A DNA stretch of 64,000 nt from Sclerodactyla briareus (lineage: Eukaryota; Echinodermata; Holothuroidea; Dendrochirotida; Sclerodactylidae): contig JAODTK010000034.1 of NCBI GenBank assembly GCA_026419785.1, positions 186,001 through 250,000 of the forward strand. Reading direction: 5' to 3'. The notes under the pieces were generated by a model. It saw only the letters and a program-made list of their open reading frames with translations. It had not been told where the DNA came from and searched no databases. How positions within the stretch are numbered: position 1 is the stretch's first letter; every line of letters begins with the position of its first letter. Below are positions 19,901 through 30,829 of this stretch, piece by piece. The position numbers were made by a program, and so were the translations under genes.

Positions 19901-22570
19901 GCATGGACAAGGAAGATACTCTGTCCAAAGCAACTGCGCGAAATTTTACATTGTGCAGGTAATATCGACGATATCCTCTGTTCGCAAAATTAACAATATG
20001 CTTCATTGTTGACGGGCGCAAAAGGTAAATGACACTCCTCACCTACGGAGAGTGTATGCTCTCTCGATAGACTAGATAATATATGCACTATAGTAGCCTA
20101 CCTGGGAAAGTCAACTTTCTTAGAGTAAACTATGGAATAGTTTGTCGAGAACTATACAATACTGCATGGTCTGGTTAGTTAGAATATGCTAGGTCAAGGA
20201 GAAAGTTTTTTTTTTTTCATGGTATACGGTACTTGCCGAGCAGAGAATCGATCCTATTCAAGGCCAGCAAGGGTGCAGACCTGGATATTGCACCTTATTG
20301 TCAGATGCGAATCCCTCACCATGTAACGAATAGGCAATGCCTTTTGGCGATACCTTAACTTGGGGTGGGGGTAGTCACCCGCAGACGGCAACTTGCAAAT
20401 TACCTACTCTCGTTTGTCCCTGCTCCAATCCCCTGTGCTAAAACGTCCGCTCCCCCCTGATGGAAGGCCGCCTTCCACCAATTGTGCCAACCACTCGGTC
20501 AATTGCGTTAGCTCGCCATCATTATAATCTTCACAGTTTATTTATACTGTGAAGATGAGTTTTTCGACTTCCTAAACAAACAAACCGCATCATCATTCTT
20601 GAAATAACCCCCATTCGCCTCATATATCGAGCATCCAATATCAAATCCATCCTCCGCAGCTGTGGGACAAGTTACGATCATCGAGGGTCCGGGTCCGAGA
20701 CGATCTACGGGCACGCGTCCGAGTCAGAGGACGAGGTCCCATGGATACCCTCCGATGCTGCTCTGAGAGCAGAACTGAACAACAGAAGAGGAGGTCAGTA
20801 GTCCGTCTTCAGTTGTACTTTAGTGAATGTCTGGTTTCACGGAACTGTGATCTTATGAAAACTTGTCTGTGATGGGTGTCTGATGTTAAAACTCCTGAAG
20901 GGTTAGTACTGGTAGTGATTATAACACGCATTGGATAGTTCGCCTGTCCTGCGCAGTCATAGCCAACCGGGTCCCGATCACCCAGGAAAACCGTTTTAGT
21001 AAAACGTTTAATGACTTCCCGCTATGACCTCATTCCATGTGCATCGGGGATCGCCGTGGAAAGTGTGATGTGGCTATCACCTAGCTACCCCAAACTTTGT
21101 GTGGAAATAGTTCACATATGCGTGTTCAGTCCCCTCTACCATACGTTGACATCTACGGTTCATATACTTTTTCGCAGGCTATCACTATATAATAGTATAA
21201 ATGAGGAGAAATGTTCCATTTAGCAAAGAAAAAGATCACCAGCGGGGTATATTTATTCGCATATTATTAATGTGAAATTTTCCGTATTTTTTCTTCGTCA
21301 CCTCATTTTGTCAATTTGCTAACCCAACCTAGAGGGTGTGAAGAACCAGTTAGATTTCGCCAACAGGACATGCGAAAGCTGATTCTCAAAGATGGAATCC
21401 ATCTGAGGCGGAGGAGAGGGATGATGCAGCTGCCCAGGGTTCGGCAGGAACGGTACGTCCCTCACCTCATTATCAACGCAAGCGCCATCATCTTCATCTC
21501 TGAACAAAGGCAGCTTGAGTTTCCCCCCCCCCCCCCTCCCTCCGTGTGCCTCCTTCGTGTGGTAGGTAGTTGGATCAATTGTGAGGACATAACTTCTCTA
21601 CATTCACATGAACCGATGGAATGTATCCATTCGAGAGAGTCCGGTTTTATTAGACTTCATGGAGAGACATAGCTTAGAACGTTGTTTACTCCCTACGCAA
21701 TGTTTATGAAGTATAGGAGCGTCCGAGTTCGATGAACCTGCCGACTTCAATGGGCCTCTCGAGCTGCCGATGTAGTATTAGGCATTTTTTTTAGCTAGAC
21801 CACTATATGTATATGTATTTTCTCGATCCTGGTCAGAAGACAACTGAAGTTCACTAAGCTACACACCTGTACAATCATTTAGTATCTGAACAGTTCCTGG
21901 CATTGATTTGGTTACTAGCGCTACCCACGAACGCCGCGCCTAACAATATCATAGTACGGTCGCATGGTATTTGACAATTGGTTTTTCAATCGCCCTTGTT
22001 CGGAGCTTGAGTGTAACACTAGCATATTGTTTGTAAGGCGCTTACAACAAGGCCTTGATCCACAGCTGATCCGATAGCAGCAAACCTTTTACTTGGCTTG
22101 CCGGAAGCACCCATACTAAGGAATATTGATCAACAGCACCGTGTTTGACCACGCATCCTAACTACCGTGGTGTAGTCATCAGTAATCCCTGTGTGAATTC
22201 CTATTTACAGTAACGAATGATAAAGGTGGGGAGTTCTCCTCAGTATGTGCTTATGTAACTATGAGAACGCTGTCGAAAGCCGTGAACTCGCATATAAGGA
22301 TGCTCCTTCCGGGCAAGTTCGGTCGCTTTTGTGTAGCACTTTTTCATCATCTCTGTTTTCCCGAACGTTCTTTTCTCTTGTATTTCTTACAGTAGAGGGG
22401 CCATGGGTTCGGAGACGATCTGGTCATTCCATGATTCGCTGCGGAGAGAAAGCGGTCAAGAAAACTATGCCACTTCAGAAGCTCCTGGAAAACTAATGAC
22501 CAACTTGGAAGCAAGCATTGTTGAGGATTCTGACCACTCCCGTGGCTCCGTCACACGAGTTGGGCGTTGA
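13831..22570 (+). CDS. TRPA1: TRPA1-like cation channel gene, 3' half
   Basis: Exons at 13831-13920 (S2), 15335-15420 (S4), 16321-16451 (S5), 18039-18239 (pore and S6), 19783-19958 (post-S6 helix), 20660-20793, 21333-21452 and 22393-22570 (C-terminal tail) form a TRPA channel in order on one strand. The diagnostic string is IGLAVGDI...LKRLAMQVELHT, typical of TRPA1. Known role of the family: tetrameric plasma-membrane cation channel gated by irritants or temperature, with N-terminal ankyrin repeats. Those repeats, S1 and S3 were not found here, so the gene is incomplete in this view. Exon junction phases agree at S4/S5, pore/post-S6, post-S6/20660 and 20660/21333. One-base frame breaks occur in several exons. 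It could be a functional gene with sequence errors or a recent pseudogene. TRPA subfamily is sure; one-to-one TRPA1 orthology is not. Confidence 0.85.
15335..15420 (+). CDS. TRPA1: TRPA exon: transmembrane segment S4
   Basis: An 86-bp exon from a weak acceptor (GTTGAAG) to a good donor (AAAG|GTAGGTG). In frame it reads GVNVFLAWFNFLLYLQ, the characteristic S4 of TRPA channels (consensus FLAWxNxLLYL). It leaves AG, which joins the G that opens the S5 exon to make an Arg codon, so the intron phases match. Two decayed copies of this exon follow within 400 bp. Confidence 0.85.
15582..15649 (+). pseudogene. Decayed duplicate of the S4 exon, copy 2
   Basis: CGAGTACACATTCC aligns with CGAGTACTCATTCC of the intact exon, and GGTTTATGTTTCTGTTGTACCTATACAG aligns with its 3' end. 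The Trp codon after TTCCA has become TAG, there is a deletion in the middle, and the donor GTAGGT is now TTAGGC. It can no longer encode S4 in one frame. Confidence 0.7.
15712..15784 (+). pseudogene. Decayed duplicate of the S4 exon, copy 3
   Basis: CGAGTACCCACTCCAATAG aligns with the start of the S4 exon, and GTGTTCCTGGCCTGTTCAATTTC with its FLAWFNF segment. The Trp codon is TAG, as in copy 2, and a base is missing in the Ala-Trp-Phe part. A GT still follows (TTAG|GTGTAC). Confidence 0.75.
16321..16451 (+). CDS. TRPA1: TRPA exon: S4-S5 linker and S5
   Basis: Acceptor CGTTTCAACAG and donor GAG|GTGAGTG bound 131 bp. The first part reads FDTFGIYVVMFLEILRGSL, the TRPA S4-S5 linker. After a one-base frame change near 16379 the rest reads VFSILIIAFALTFHILLAHE, a typical S5. 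Entry phase (one base) matches the S4 exon. Removing one base restores the phase-0 exit required by the pore exon, so a single extra base explains everything. Confidence 0.88.
16452..18038 (+). other. TRPA intron; no other gene recognised
   Basis: Open frames at 16720-16908 and 17607-17795 lie here, but the S5 and pore exons join directly in phase, leaving no room for an extra channel exon. Confidence 0.5.
18039..18239 (+). CDS. TRPA1: TRPA exon: pore loop and S6
   Basis: A 201-bp, 67-codon exon in phase 0-0 with acceptor CTCGTCAG and donor CTTG|GTGAGC and no frame break. It encodes the pore helix and filter (LPFLLGELDFVNSFVEP), an acidic turret (MDDD) and a hydrophobic S6 ending LLPILLINLL. 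In human TRPA1 the filter is LGDINY with a key Asp (D915). Here the aligned residue is Glu (LGELDF), a conservative change. The exon joins the next one to give the family hallmark NLLIGLAVGDI. Confidence 0.95.
18495..19435 (+). repeat. Tandem repeat, unit about 308 bp, three copies
   Basis: TATCGTGTTTACAAGG recurs at 18671, 18983 and 19288 (spacing 312 and 305). ATAGGGTTCATGTACTCATCATGGGG recurs near 18743 and 19055. Each unit also has GACCTCAGATGACCTCTGACCTGACC. Related relics lie near 30840-31215 and 44815-45245, so it is a dispersed family that has locally amplified. It lies in the intron between the pore and post-S6 exons. Confidence 0.9.
19465..19513. repeat. (CA)n microsatellite
   Basis: Imperfect CACACA runs broken by ACGTACTTACACTCG. 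Confidence 0.9.
19783..19958 (+). CDS. TRPA1: TRPA exon: end of S6 and post-S6 helix
   Basis: Starts after TTTACCTACCAG in phase 0 with IGLAVGDIASMQRNAQLK, then LAMQVELHTDLEQKLP. This is the TRP-domain-like helix just after the gate, nearly invariant in TRPA1. A stop (TAA near 19898) follows in the same frame, but the next frame continues EQYLKH, and the first frame resumes with MDKEDTLSK, matching the family pattern KLPxxYLxxVDK. A loss and a gain of one base would bridge this. The exon leaves two bases at CAG|GTAATA, exactly what the next exon needs, so the net length is unchanged. Confidence 0.92.
20230..20515 (-). mobile_element. SINE fragment, family shared with 40.3 kb
   Basis: CTTGCCGAGCAGAG, ATTCAAGGCC, AAGGGTGCAGACC and TCCCTGCTCCAATC occur in the same order as at 40292-40490. 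The copy at 40 kb has a recognisable tRNA head on the minus strand; here the head region (about 20460-20515) is too diverged to fold. Confidence 0.75.
20527..20556. repeat. Perfect 11-bp hairpin
   Basis: ATCTTCACAGT and its exact reverse complement ACTGTGAAGAT are separated by eight AT-rich bases. It lies in a TRPA intron just right of the SINE fragment. Confidence 0.9.
20660..20793 (+). CDS. TRPA1: TRPA exon: acidic/Ser-rich C-terminal linker
   Basis: Acceptor CCTCCGCAG and donor GGAG|GTCAGT bound 134 bp, open in one frame with one base before and one after. It encodes a Ser/Gly/Glu-rich segment (GSGSETIYGHASESEDE) followed by WIPSDAALRAELNNRRG. The residues have no family motif of their own. 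Entry phase fits the post-S6 exon and exit phase fits the next exon, which strongly supports it. I infer it is the variable cytoplasmic C-terminal region. Confidence 0.72.
21333..21452 (+). CDS. TRPA1: TRPA exon: C-terminal helix region, frame-broken
   Basis: Begins after AACCCAACCTAG with two bases that complete a Glu codon with the preceding exon. Reads GVKNQLDFANRTCES, then after a one-base change LILK, and in another frame SEAEERDDAAAQGSAGT before the donor AACG|GTACGT. The first part resembles the amphipathic helix near the TRPA1 C-terminus. At least two frame changes are needed. The 3' boundary is tentative. Confidence 0.55.
22393..22570 (+). CDS. TRPA1: Candidate terminal TRPA exon with stop
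   Basis: After a clean acceptor (TTGTATTTCTTACAG) one frame is open for 58 codons to a TGA at 22568-22570. It includes MGSETIWSFHDSLRRESGQ and ends HSRGSVTRVGR. The composition (Ser, Glu, charged) matches the preceding C-terminal exons, and SETI echoes the SETIY of exon 20660. The entry phase is off by one base from exon 21333, which itself has frame breaks. Membership in the channel gene is inferred from position and strand. Confidence 0.5.
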
Positions 22571-25500
22571 TGGAAAAAGCCGAAGGTCCAAGGCAGGTGA
22601 TCTACGGTCATTTGTAGATTATGTTTGTTTGGTGACAATGATATTGAAGAACTAATATTACCAATACGAAACGCTTTGATCTCTAGTGGCTAAGCTCTGC
22701 TCTCTTTTTTGTGCTGACTTTCACCTTTGCTAGTCGGAACGATTTAAACTAAAAGAACATTTGATTGCTGGGCGGCATATGTGATTTTCAGTGGCTTTGT
22801 TGTTGCCAGCAAAACCGCCATTATATTCCGACGGGGGTTCGGGCTTTGGGCGCCGTTCCTGATCGCAGTGAGGCGTTTTGCTACCGGTCACATATGATGG
22901 ATGAGAACGTTTAATGAAGGCCTCCCCATGAGGTGGTTATGATAAACCCCTCAAACGGAGTGGTCTTTGCGTGTGTAGGTTAGTATAAGTCCATTGTTGA
23001 CGTCAGGGTCTGATTCCATGTATTCACACAACCCTGAGTCCTCGTGTGGAAGGGGTTGCGCCCCTGCTGATAGATTGACACATATTGACCATTCAACAAC
23101 CCTACTCCGTGTTTTTACGGATTACTACATGCTGATTGGCTAAAACCCATCACGACATGTCCTTTATTATTTTGCAACAACAGTCATATCCTAATATTAG
23201 ACTTGTTGCAAGTTGTCGGTATTTTGGAAAAAACGCGGCTGGTCAGAGTGACACAGCAATTGAATACTTGCTCGCTTTGCTGGGTCATAAGTAGACGCAG
23301 TACTTTTCAAAAAACGCAAATTGAGGTTGCGTGAACCTCTGATTACTGTTTACTACACGCGCACTCATTTTCGCAGTATCAATCGCCCGCGCGTCAAAGG
23401 GCGCACTGCCTCAACCGAATACAAACGGGCGAAACGCCGCGTCGCTCATTGCATTGTTGAACGCCATGTTCACACTCGCAGAACCCTCCAGTCGGCACGC
23501 GTGGTTTGTATTGCGTCTCCGTGAAAGTACGCCCAGCACGCACTGCCAATCGTTTTTGTGTAGGTGCGCAATGCATTCACTTCGATCGAACTACGCAATG
23601 TTTACCCTAGCAGCTTATTTACTGTTAAGAGATACAAAGATATAGATCTAGAGACTGAGAGATATAGATATCTCTAATCGTTCGGGTAATTCCTGATTCG
23701 TGGGTTGTAGAATAGGAAAAACACAGCAGGTTCCCCCCGACTTTTACTAGTTCATACAACAGTCTCGACTCTGATTTAGCTTAATGACGAACTCGGCTGC
23801 CCTCGTCCTTATAACCTAAGTTCATAGTCTCGACTGTTTATTCGCCAGTAAAAGTCTCCCAGTTGCAGTTTATTCCCGAAGAATACTGTGGAATTTTAGC
23901 GGGAGAACGATTTTCTAATTAATTGTATTTATTGTGCGAAAGATCCGATATATATATATGATCTGGAGAGAATCACAACTTTCTGTGTTCTAAAACGTTA
24001 TTCATCGGTTGTGAAATACCAGAACATTTCGTGACCTATTTATTGCATTTATATAATTGTCTGAAAACTCATCTGTCACGCTTCTTCATTCGTTACGCTA
24101 ACAATGTATTTGGAAAGAATAAAATTGGCTCAAAATGGGCGACTCAAGGGGCCTGTTAAGGTCCGACATATTTTGGCAGAACATACTTCCGCAACGAAAT
24201 TGTACAATATTATGTAAGTTTTTTTTCGACTGTATATTGTAAGACGTGATGATGACATTATTTATTTACGTTTTTTATCTTAGCTTCTTTGGAAGAAATT
24301 ATGATACCATCAATTCAATAAAGTCATTTGTCAACGCTGTTTTTCTCTCCCATTTTTTCTTATGATAGACCTAGTGATTGTTTCCTGTGCCCGGTGGAAA
24401 GTGAATTTGACCATGTCGAATAAGCTGGCAGATTAGAATGTCATATAGACTCCTTACATTACGGCAGTGTACAGGACTTCTACCAAATTACCATAAAATG
24501 TGTCATAATTCTCATGCTGATGATGTTGCGCCACCTGCCCGGTAGTCTGCGGAAGACCTCTATGCTTAACCGCAATGATTTTCTCTGAGAGCAGCCACGT
24601 GGAAACGGATCGCCTGACTAAGTAAAAGGCTACGGAGGGTCATAGTATTCTTCCACGGTCAATATTGTGCTTCTCTTTGCAATAATATTGACAACTTCCA
24701 CTATCATCTAGGTAATAAAATCCTTATGAATTATATGGATACTGCACCTTGAGCTCCCTTCATTATTTACTAGTGACCTACCTTCTCGTGATCATTACAC
24801 TCACACCTCACCTTCGCGTTTGATCTTGCAAGTATCATTACTCCTGATGTTGCTGCAGAATAGGCCTATGCGGAACAGTTCGATTTTGCGAGGGACGTTA
24901 ATTGTTTCACACCTGCAGCTTCTCTAAAGTTTTGGTCAGGCCAACTCATATCCTGCTACGGTTTGTGACAAGCAATTCAGTAGGAAATAATTAATTCCAT
25001 TTTCACATCCTCTGGAGCAACAAACTGTGTGCGCCAGTAGTTCAGGTCACAGTCACAAAATGGAGGCGTAAAACCCTGAATGCGGTAGAATCCCCTCCTA
25101 CGACTACCGCGGTTCTGTTTTCTGATAACACAATACTTGACTTACGTAGCCTACGTTCCTTGCTAATTACCGTTACTTCTGGCATTCGCGTATTGTGCAG
25201 CGACTAACAGCATAGTGTCGACGTCTATGGATGCGTTGCTTGGAAAGATACAGGTACAGCTAGGGCATCTTTAGTACGGATCCACGGATGGCGTACAGCT
25301 ATTGGGCGCAGAATACCAGATATGAAGACATATGAATGAGGAGGGGCGACACAATGCGCGTCATTTCACTGCCAGAGAAAACACCGAGCCATCCAACACG
25401 GTTCTTCTTTCTAGCGTGAGGCCTTTCCCAAGGAATTTACCTCTTATTTCTTTTCTGAGATGGATATACATGACTAAGACAGCATTTACAATCACGCCAC

Positions 25501-25865
25501 TTAACATTATAATGGAGTTATCGTGAGTCAATCAACAACGAGCAACGGAACATTCAAAAACACCGAATTCTCCACATGGTGGTCACAAGTTTGATCGTTT
25601 CATGGAAAAATTATGATAATGGAATGAAATGAAAATCAGAGACGTAATGAGTTATCTGTCATTTGGTGGCTACTTGGAAGAGATGTGTTCAACAAGTTAA
25701 TCCAGATTTACCTCAGATTTGGGTAAAATCGTAAATTGTTTCCCTGCAAGTGGGGGGGGCGCGCGTAGGGCATTTTCAGAAAATGCGCGCAGTTTTGATT
25801 AGAATTGATTGTCATTGCCTACAGCATTCAATTCATTGCATGTCTGCACCCACTGCTTGGCATCT
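22571..25865. other. No gene recognised
   Basis: Downstream of the TRPA gene. AATAAA occurs at 24118-24123 and again near 24318, rather far to be its polyadenylation signal. Short open frames at 23321-23645 overlap on both strands and show no family motif. A run of AGATATAGAT words lies at 23635-23675. Confidence 0.4.
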
Positions 25866-25869
25866 GCTA

Positions 25870-26005
25870 TATTATATATATATATAATAATTGATATATA
25901 TAATATATATATATATATTATATATATATATATATATAATCTATATTATATATATATATATATAATATTTATATATTAACGATATCTATATATATATATA
26001 TATCC
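25870..26005. repeat. (AT)n microsatellite
   Basis: Long imperfect TATATA tract with occasional AATA breaks. Confidence 0.97.
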
Positions 26006-26130
26006 TATTCGCAACTGATCGGACCAGTGATAATGATCGATGATATGATAACGCTACTATAATCGGAATCCCATCCTTATTATCCACAATCGGGAAATAT
26101 GAAACGTGGGAGAATCGGGTAGTAACACTA

Positions 26131-26160
26131 CGGGGGGGGGGGGGGGGGGGTGGGGGGAGG
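26131..26160 (+). repeat. Poly-G run of about 20 bases
   Basis: An unbroken G tract followed by TGGGGGGAGGGGGAG, one of the longest homopolymers in the window. Confidence 0.97.
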
Positions 26161-26984
26161 GGGAGCCTCTGCTGCCGGGTCATAATAGGAGGTTAGGAGG
26201 GACTTGCATTCTGTTTGACGTGATATCTGGGTTTCAATCGAAACCAGAGGTTTCGAGCCCGACGGACATTATATTCGTCTGGAAAATGCGAAAATGACAT
26301 GAAACGACTTCCTCATTTGATCGTATTTGCCTATCCCGACACTACTCAATTGACGAACGTAAAAAAGTCCCGTGTCGTGTTGCCGAACAGTTCCAAATAT
26401 CGGTTGGTCAGATTGACTTTTACACTGGCCTTTACATTGTTAAAATGTTGGGCGAGTATTCAGCACCTCAAAAGTTGGGCAAAAATTGACCAATTATTCC
26501 AATCCATTCCAATGATACGCCATAGGACTAACATGACATTGGAATGCATATTGAATTATCAATTGGGTTTTATCCAGCTTTTGAGGTTGCTGAGTACTTG
26601 CTCAACCTTCCAATAAATGCCCAACTCCTTTAACAGTGTAAATATCTACAGCTTTTATGACATTTCAATAAATTACAGAATACTCTGAACATATGATATC
26701 TTTTCATGGAGTAGTTTAGAATAAGGAAAATATGGCTGAGTGATAATTATGTCATTGAATATTGGAAAATAGAAGTGACTATACACAGTATGCATACATT
26801 GTCTTTTACAATGCCACAGTAGTGATGGTCGACACTACCTGCATGATACACGTTACATGTACGCATGGCCAAGCCATACATTTCTCGTATCTGCAGCATA
26901 TGGCTTGTACGGCGCGGGCCACGTACGTATGTCCAGTCGACTGGGATTCCATTAGTGTGTATGCGGGTCCGGGCAGGATGTGAA
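26161..26984. other. No gene recognised
   Basis: The open frame at 26299-26616 (+) shows no recognisable domain. Nothing else seen. Confidence 0.4.
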
Positions 26985-29900
26985 AATTAAATTTATGACA
27001 GAAGACAATAAAAATGCAGTCGGCACATGATAGGTGTCGTTGGGATCAAAAACAAGAGTAGAATGGGGAGAAAAAAAATCTGCGGAGAAAAAATGGTCCA
27101 GCTAGTGCAAACATTTGAGGTACTGCAGGAGGACGCAGGACATGGGCTAATCCAGAGATGGGGAGCTTTCAGAAGAGGATCAGTAACCAGGCGAACAGTG
27201 GAAAAAAAGAATGACAAGAAGAACATTGTACAGAAGAGGAGAAAACTGTGAAAGAAGTTCATCGTGTTTTTATTTTAATGCCAGGAGTATTAAGAACAAA
27301 CTTGACTTATTACATTCCTATGTTGGAGAATTATTATGACATTGTTTCCATCACAGAGACTTGGTTATGTGAACAGATTAGTAATGCAGAAATTCAGTTA
27401 CCCAATTATTTGTTATAGGAAGGATCGACGAGAGAGAAGTGGTGGAGTGGTTGCGATTTATATCAAGGAAGGTATTAAGGGTAGGCAGTTAGAAACGATT
27501 GGAAACTTCGAGGAAGCACTATGGGACAAAATTGAAGATGATGGCAGGGACATACAGTAGGAGTAGTCTACAGAGCACCAAACACAAATCACGAGGGGGA
27601 GGAGCACTTATTGGACACTTTACGAAGGGTAGGAGAGGAAAGACGAGTGATGATGTTGGAGACTTTAATTATCCTGACATTAAGTGGAATAAGTGGAGGC
27701 TTAACAGGCGAGCAAGAATGTTTGTGCAGACAATACAGGATAACTTGGCGAGACAATATAGGGAAACCAACAGAGGACAAAATACTTTTGGTTTGGAAAA
27801 TTTTTTAATTATTGGAAAAAAAAGAAATGGCTTCGAAACAGATAGAAAATAGCGCGAACATTTGAACGTCAGACAATAATTGCATCAGCGGGAACTGTGT
27901 GGTTACTAGAGGGTGTGAAGAAGTAGTCCAAAAATCAAAAGACTGGAAACGAGCGAAGGGGAGAAAATGAGACGCGACTGATTCGGTGATCGGCATGGAA
28001 AGAGAATTAGCTAACAAAGGAGTTCAAGATATGTGAACAGATTTGGGTTATTACAAAGAGCATGTTGACCATTATGTGCCAGAGAAAGTATGTAAGTTAC
28101 ATAGCAGACCAAAATGGATGACTAAGGAGATGAAAAGATTGATCTGGAAGAAGCGGAAGGCATGGAAAAAGTACCAACTGGGAAGGAGTATCGGGAACTG
28201 GAATTACTATAAGATGCTGCAGTCACAGGTGAAAAGTCAAATAAAGGAAGCGAAGAAAAACTTTGAGTGCCACTTATCGGAAAAAATTAAGGAAGATCCA
28301 AAATCCTTCTATGCCTATATAAGGTCAAAACAAAAAGTCAGAGACCAAAGTAGGACCTATCAAAAATGAGAGTGGAGAATTGATCTCTTCTAATGGAGAA
28401 ACTGCAGAGGCCCTAAACAAGTTTTTCTGTAAAGGGTAACTAAGGAGGAGGTTGACAATGTGCCAATGGAGACAGTGTTCTTCGACAAGGAACAAAATCA
28501 ACGACTACAGAATATGGAGAATAACAGAGGAAATGGTGTTGAAGAAGTTACAGACCATGGAGAAAGGAAAAGCAACAGGGCCAGATGTAATAAATTCAGA
28601 TTACCTAAAGGAGCTTGCACATGAAATAGCAAAGCCACTGCAAATGATATTCGGAAGTCATTGGAGACCACAGAAATACCGAAGGACTGGAAGAGAGCAA
28701 AAATCACGCCACTGTATAAAAAGGTGAACGATCAAAAGTATCTAACTACAGGCCAGTGAATCGAATCTGTTCCAGGAAGGTATGTGAAATATATTAAGAG
28801 ATGCTGTTGTACAACATTTAGAGGAAAACGACCTAATTTTAGACACCCAGCATGGCTTTCGATCTGGACGTTCATGTCTGACTAATATGTTACTGTACTT
28901 GAATACACTAACACAGTATATTGATGATGGAATCCCAGTTGATGTGATATATTTAGATCTTCAGAAAGCATTTGACACCGTACCACACCAAAGACTATTG
29001 ACAAAAATTAAGGGACATGGTATAGATGGACTCATGCAAGAGTGGATTAAAGAGATTTGCTAAGTGAACGGGAAGCAAGAGTGGTATGAACGGAAGTGAA
29101 TCCAGATGGATGAAGTAACAAGTTCGGGAGTGCAAGGATCAGTGCTTGGACCGGTGTGTTTTACTATGTACATGAATGATTTGGATATTGGCATTACTTC
29201 TGAAGTCAGTAAATTTGCCGACGATACAAAGTGATCGGTCTAATGCGGAACGAGAGAGATCATCAGCAATTACAGCAAGATTTAAACCAGTTGTTGGTAT
29301 GGACAGAAAAGTGGCCCCAAATGAAGTTCAACATAGAGAAAGTGTGCAGTGATGATTTGGCCATGGAAAACCCCAACTACAAGTATGAAATGAGTGGAAA
29401 AGAGGTGAAAGAATCATAAGAGGAAAAAGACTTGGGGTGTTTGTCAGCCCCACAATGAAGTTCAGTAGACAGTGTGCAGAATCTGTGAAGAAAGTAAATA
29501 AGGTCATGGGAATTATAAAGCGGAACTTTTCTAACTGCAACAGCAGAAGTACCCATATGAATTTGTACAAGTCACTAGTGAAGCCACGCTTGGATTACTG
29601 CATACCTGTCTGGAAACCATACCTGAAGAAAGACATTACCTTGTTAGAAGGGGTGCAGAGGAGGATGACAAAAATGATACAGGGAATGACTGGAAGAACG
29701 GATGAGGAAAGACTACAAGAACTAGGATTGTCACCATTCCACATCGTCATGCACGTCAGGATCTTATCACATTTTTCAACATTTTGCAGGGAAAAATCAA
29801 AGAGAGTTGTGTAGAGATCATACAGGACACTAGAACTAGGGGAAATTAAGGAGGATTAGACCAGCAATTGTACGACGGGAACTGAGACGGAACTCCTTCT

Positions 29901-29985
29901 TCCAATAGAATATGGAAAAATTGGAATAGACTCCCAGAGAGTGCTGTGTCAGCCCAAACACTCAATGCATGTTCAAGAACGTTCT
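26985..29985 (+). mobile_element. Degenerate CR1-type LINE (endonuclease + RT)
   Basis: All hallmark blocks occur in order on the plus strand, spread over three frames. The endonuclease part has a FNARSIKNKLDLL-like block near 27270, ITETWL near 27350, GGVVAIYI near 27445 and DFNYPDIKW near 27660. The reverse transcriptase has KATGPDV near 28570, PKDWKRAKITPLYKK near 28680, HGFRSGRSCLTNML near 28853, YLDLQKAFDTVPH (motif A) near 28950, GSVLGPV (motif B) near 29140 and FADDTK (motif C) near 29215. The C-terminal domain (KPRLDYCIPVWKPYLK) is near 29580 and a WNRLPESAVSA-like end near 29920. FADDTK and the C-terminal pattern point to the CR1/L2 group of the Jockey superfamily. Stops and frameshifts make it inactive as read. 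Ends are approximate and no target duplication was found. Confidence 0.92.
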
Positions 29986-30394
29986 AGAACAGTGCGGGAT
30001 CATCAAGGGTCTTTAGACCTCCTATCCCATGATGCCATTCTCTCAACTATTGAAAGATTCAACCAACACCAGATGAGAGGGTGGCCATCCAGGGTAAATC
30101 CAGGTAAATGCAAATTGCACAATTTTTGTCTTGATATATTTCAGTTAATCGCCATTTTCCCGTTCTCCCAGGTTAGGCTTACGTCTCCTTCCACTGAGCC
30201 GGTGTTCAGTACTGGAACTATGACTGTAGTACACACCAGTATCGTAATCACTTGTCAGGAACAATTCTTGGTAACGTCAGAGACGTCCGATCCACGATTG
30301 ATATTCCTATCATCGGATCAAAAAACATTCGGATAACTAAATAGTGATTTATTTCCTGCACAACAGGCGCTGATTTAGTTGCTGCCATATACTC

Positions 30395-30530
30395 GTGGAA
30401 TTGTCGGAGTACGTGACTGGTACCGATGAACAGGGTAATATCTGTAAAGCGTTTCGAGGCTGCACATTGCGGGGAAAGCGCGGCTATATAGAGGTGTCAG
30501 ATATTATAATTATTATTATAGACAAAGATG
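30395..30530 (+). mobile_element. SINE 3' tail, same family as 2.1 kb
   Basis: CAGGGTAATATCTGTAAAGCGTTTCGAG followed by GCGCGGCTATATAG and TTATAATTATTATTATA matches the tail at 2392-2475. No head is recognised upstream, so it is truncated at 5'. Confidence 0.75.
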
Positions 30531-30829
30531 AGAGCATATCAAGAAGAAGTTCGTCGTTGCTTTCCGAGCAATTGAATAACCATCTGTTAGACAACCAGAA
30601 AACCCCGAGGAGTTGAATTGACCACTGCGTAGGAGTTGAAAAACTACCGCAGCTATATTCTCCTCCTCAATACCCCATTCTTGAGTCAGTTCTCAGGCCT
30701 ACATGAACAACACGAGCCGAGACTCTGTTATCCCCACTACGTCCGCGATAATTCTCCACTTGATTACTTGTCCCCAATACGTTGAACATTTAGCCACAAT
30801 TTGAAGGAGAAAACGACTACGCGTAATGT

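Noticed and set aside
27027..28707. Minus-strand open frames in the LINE region
   Set aside because: They lie antisense to the endonuclease and reverse-transcriptase coding strand.
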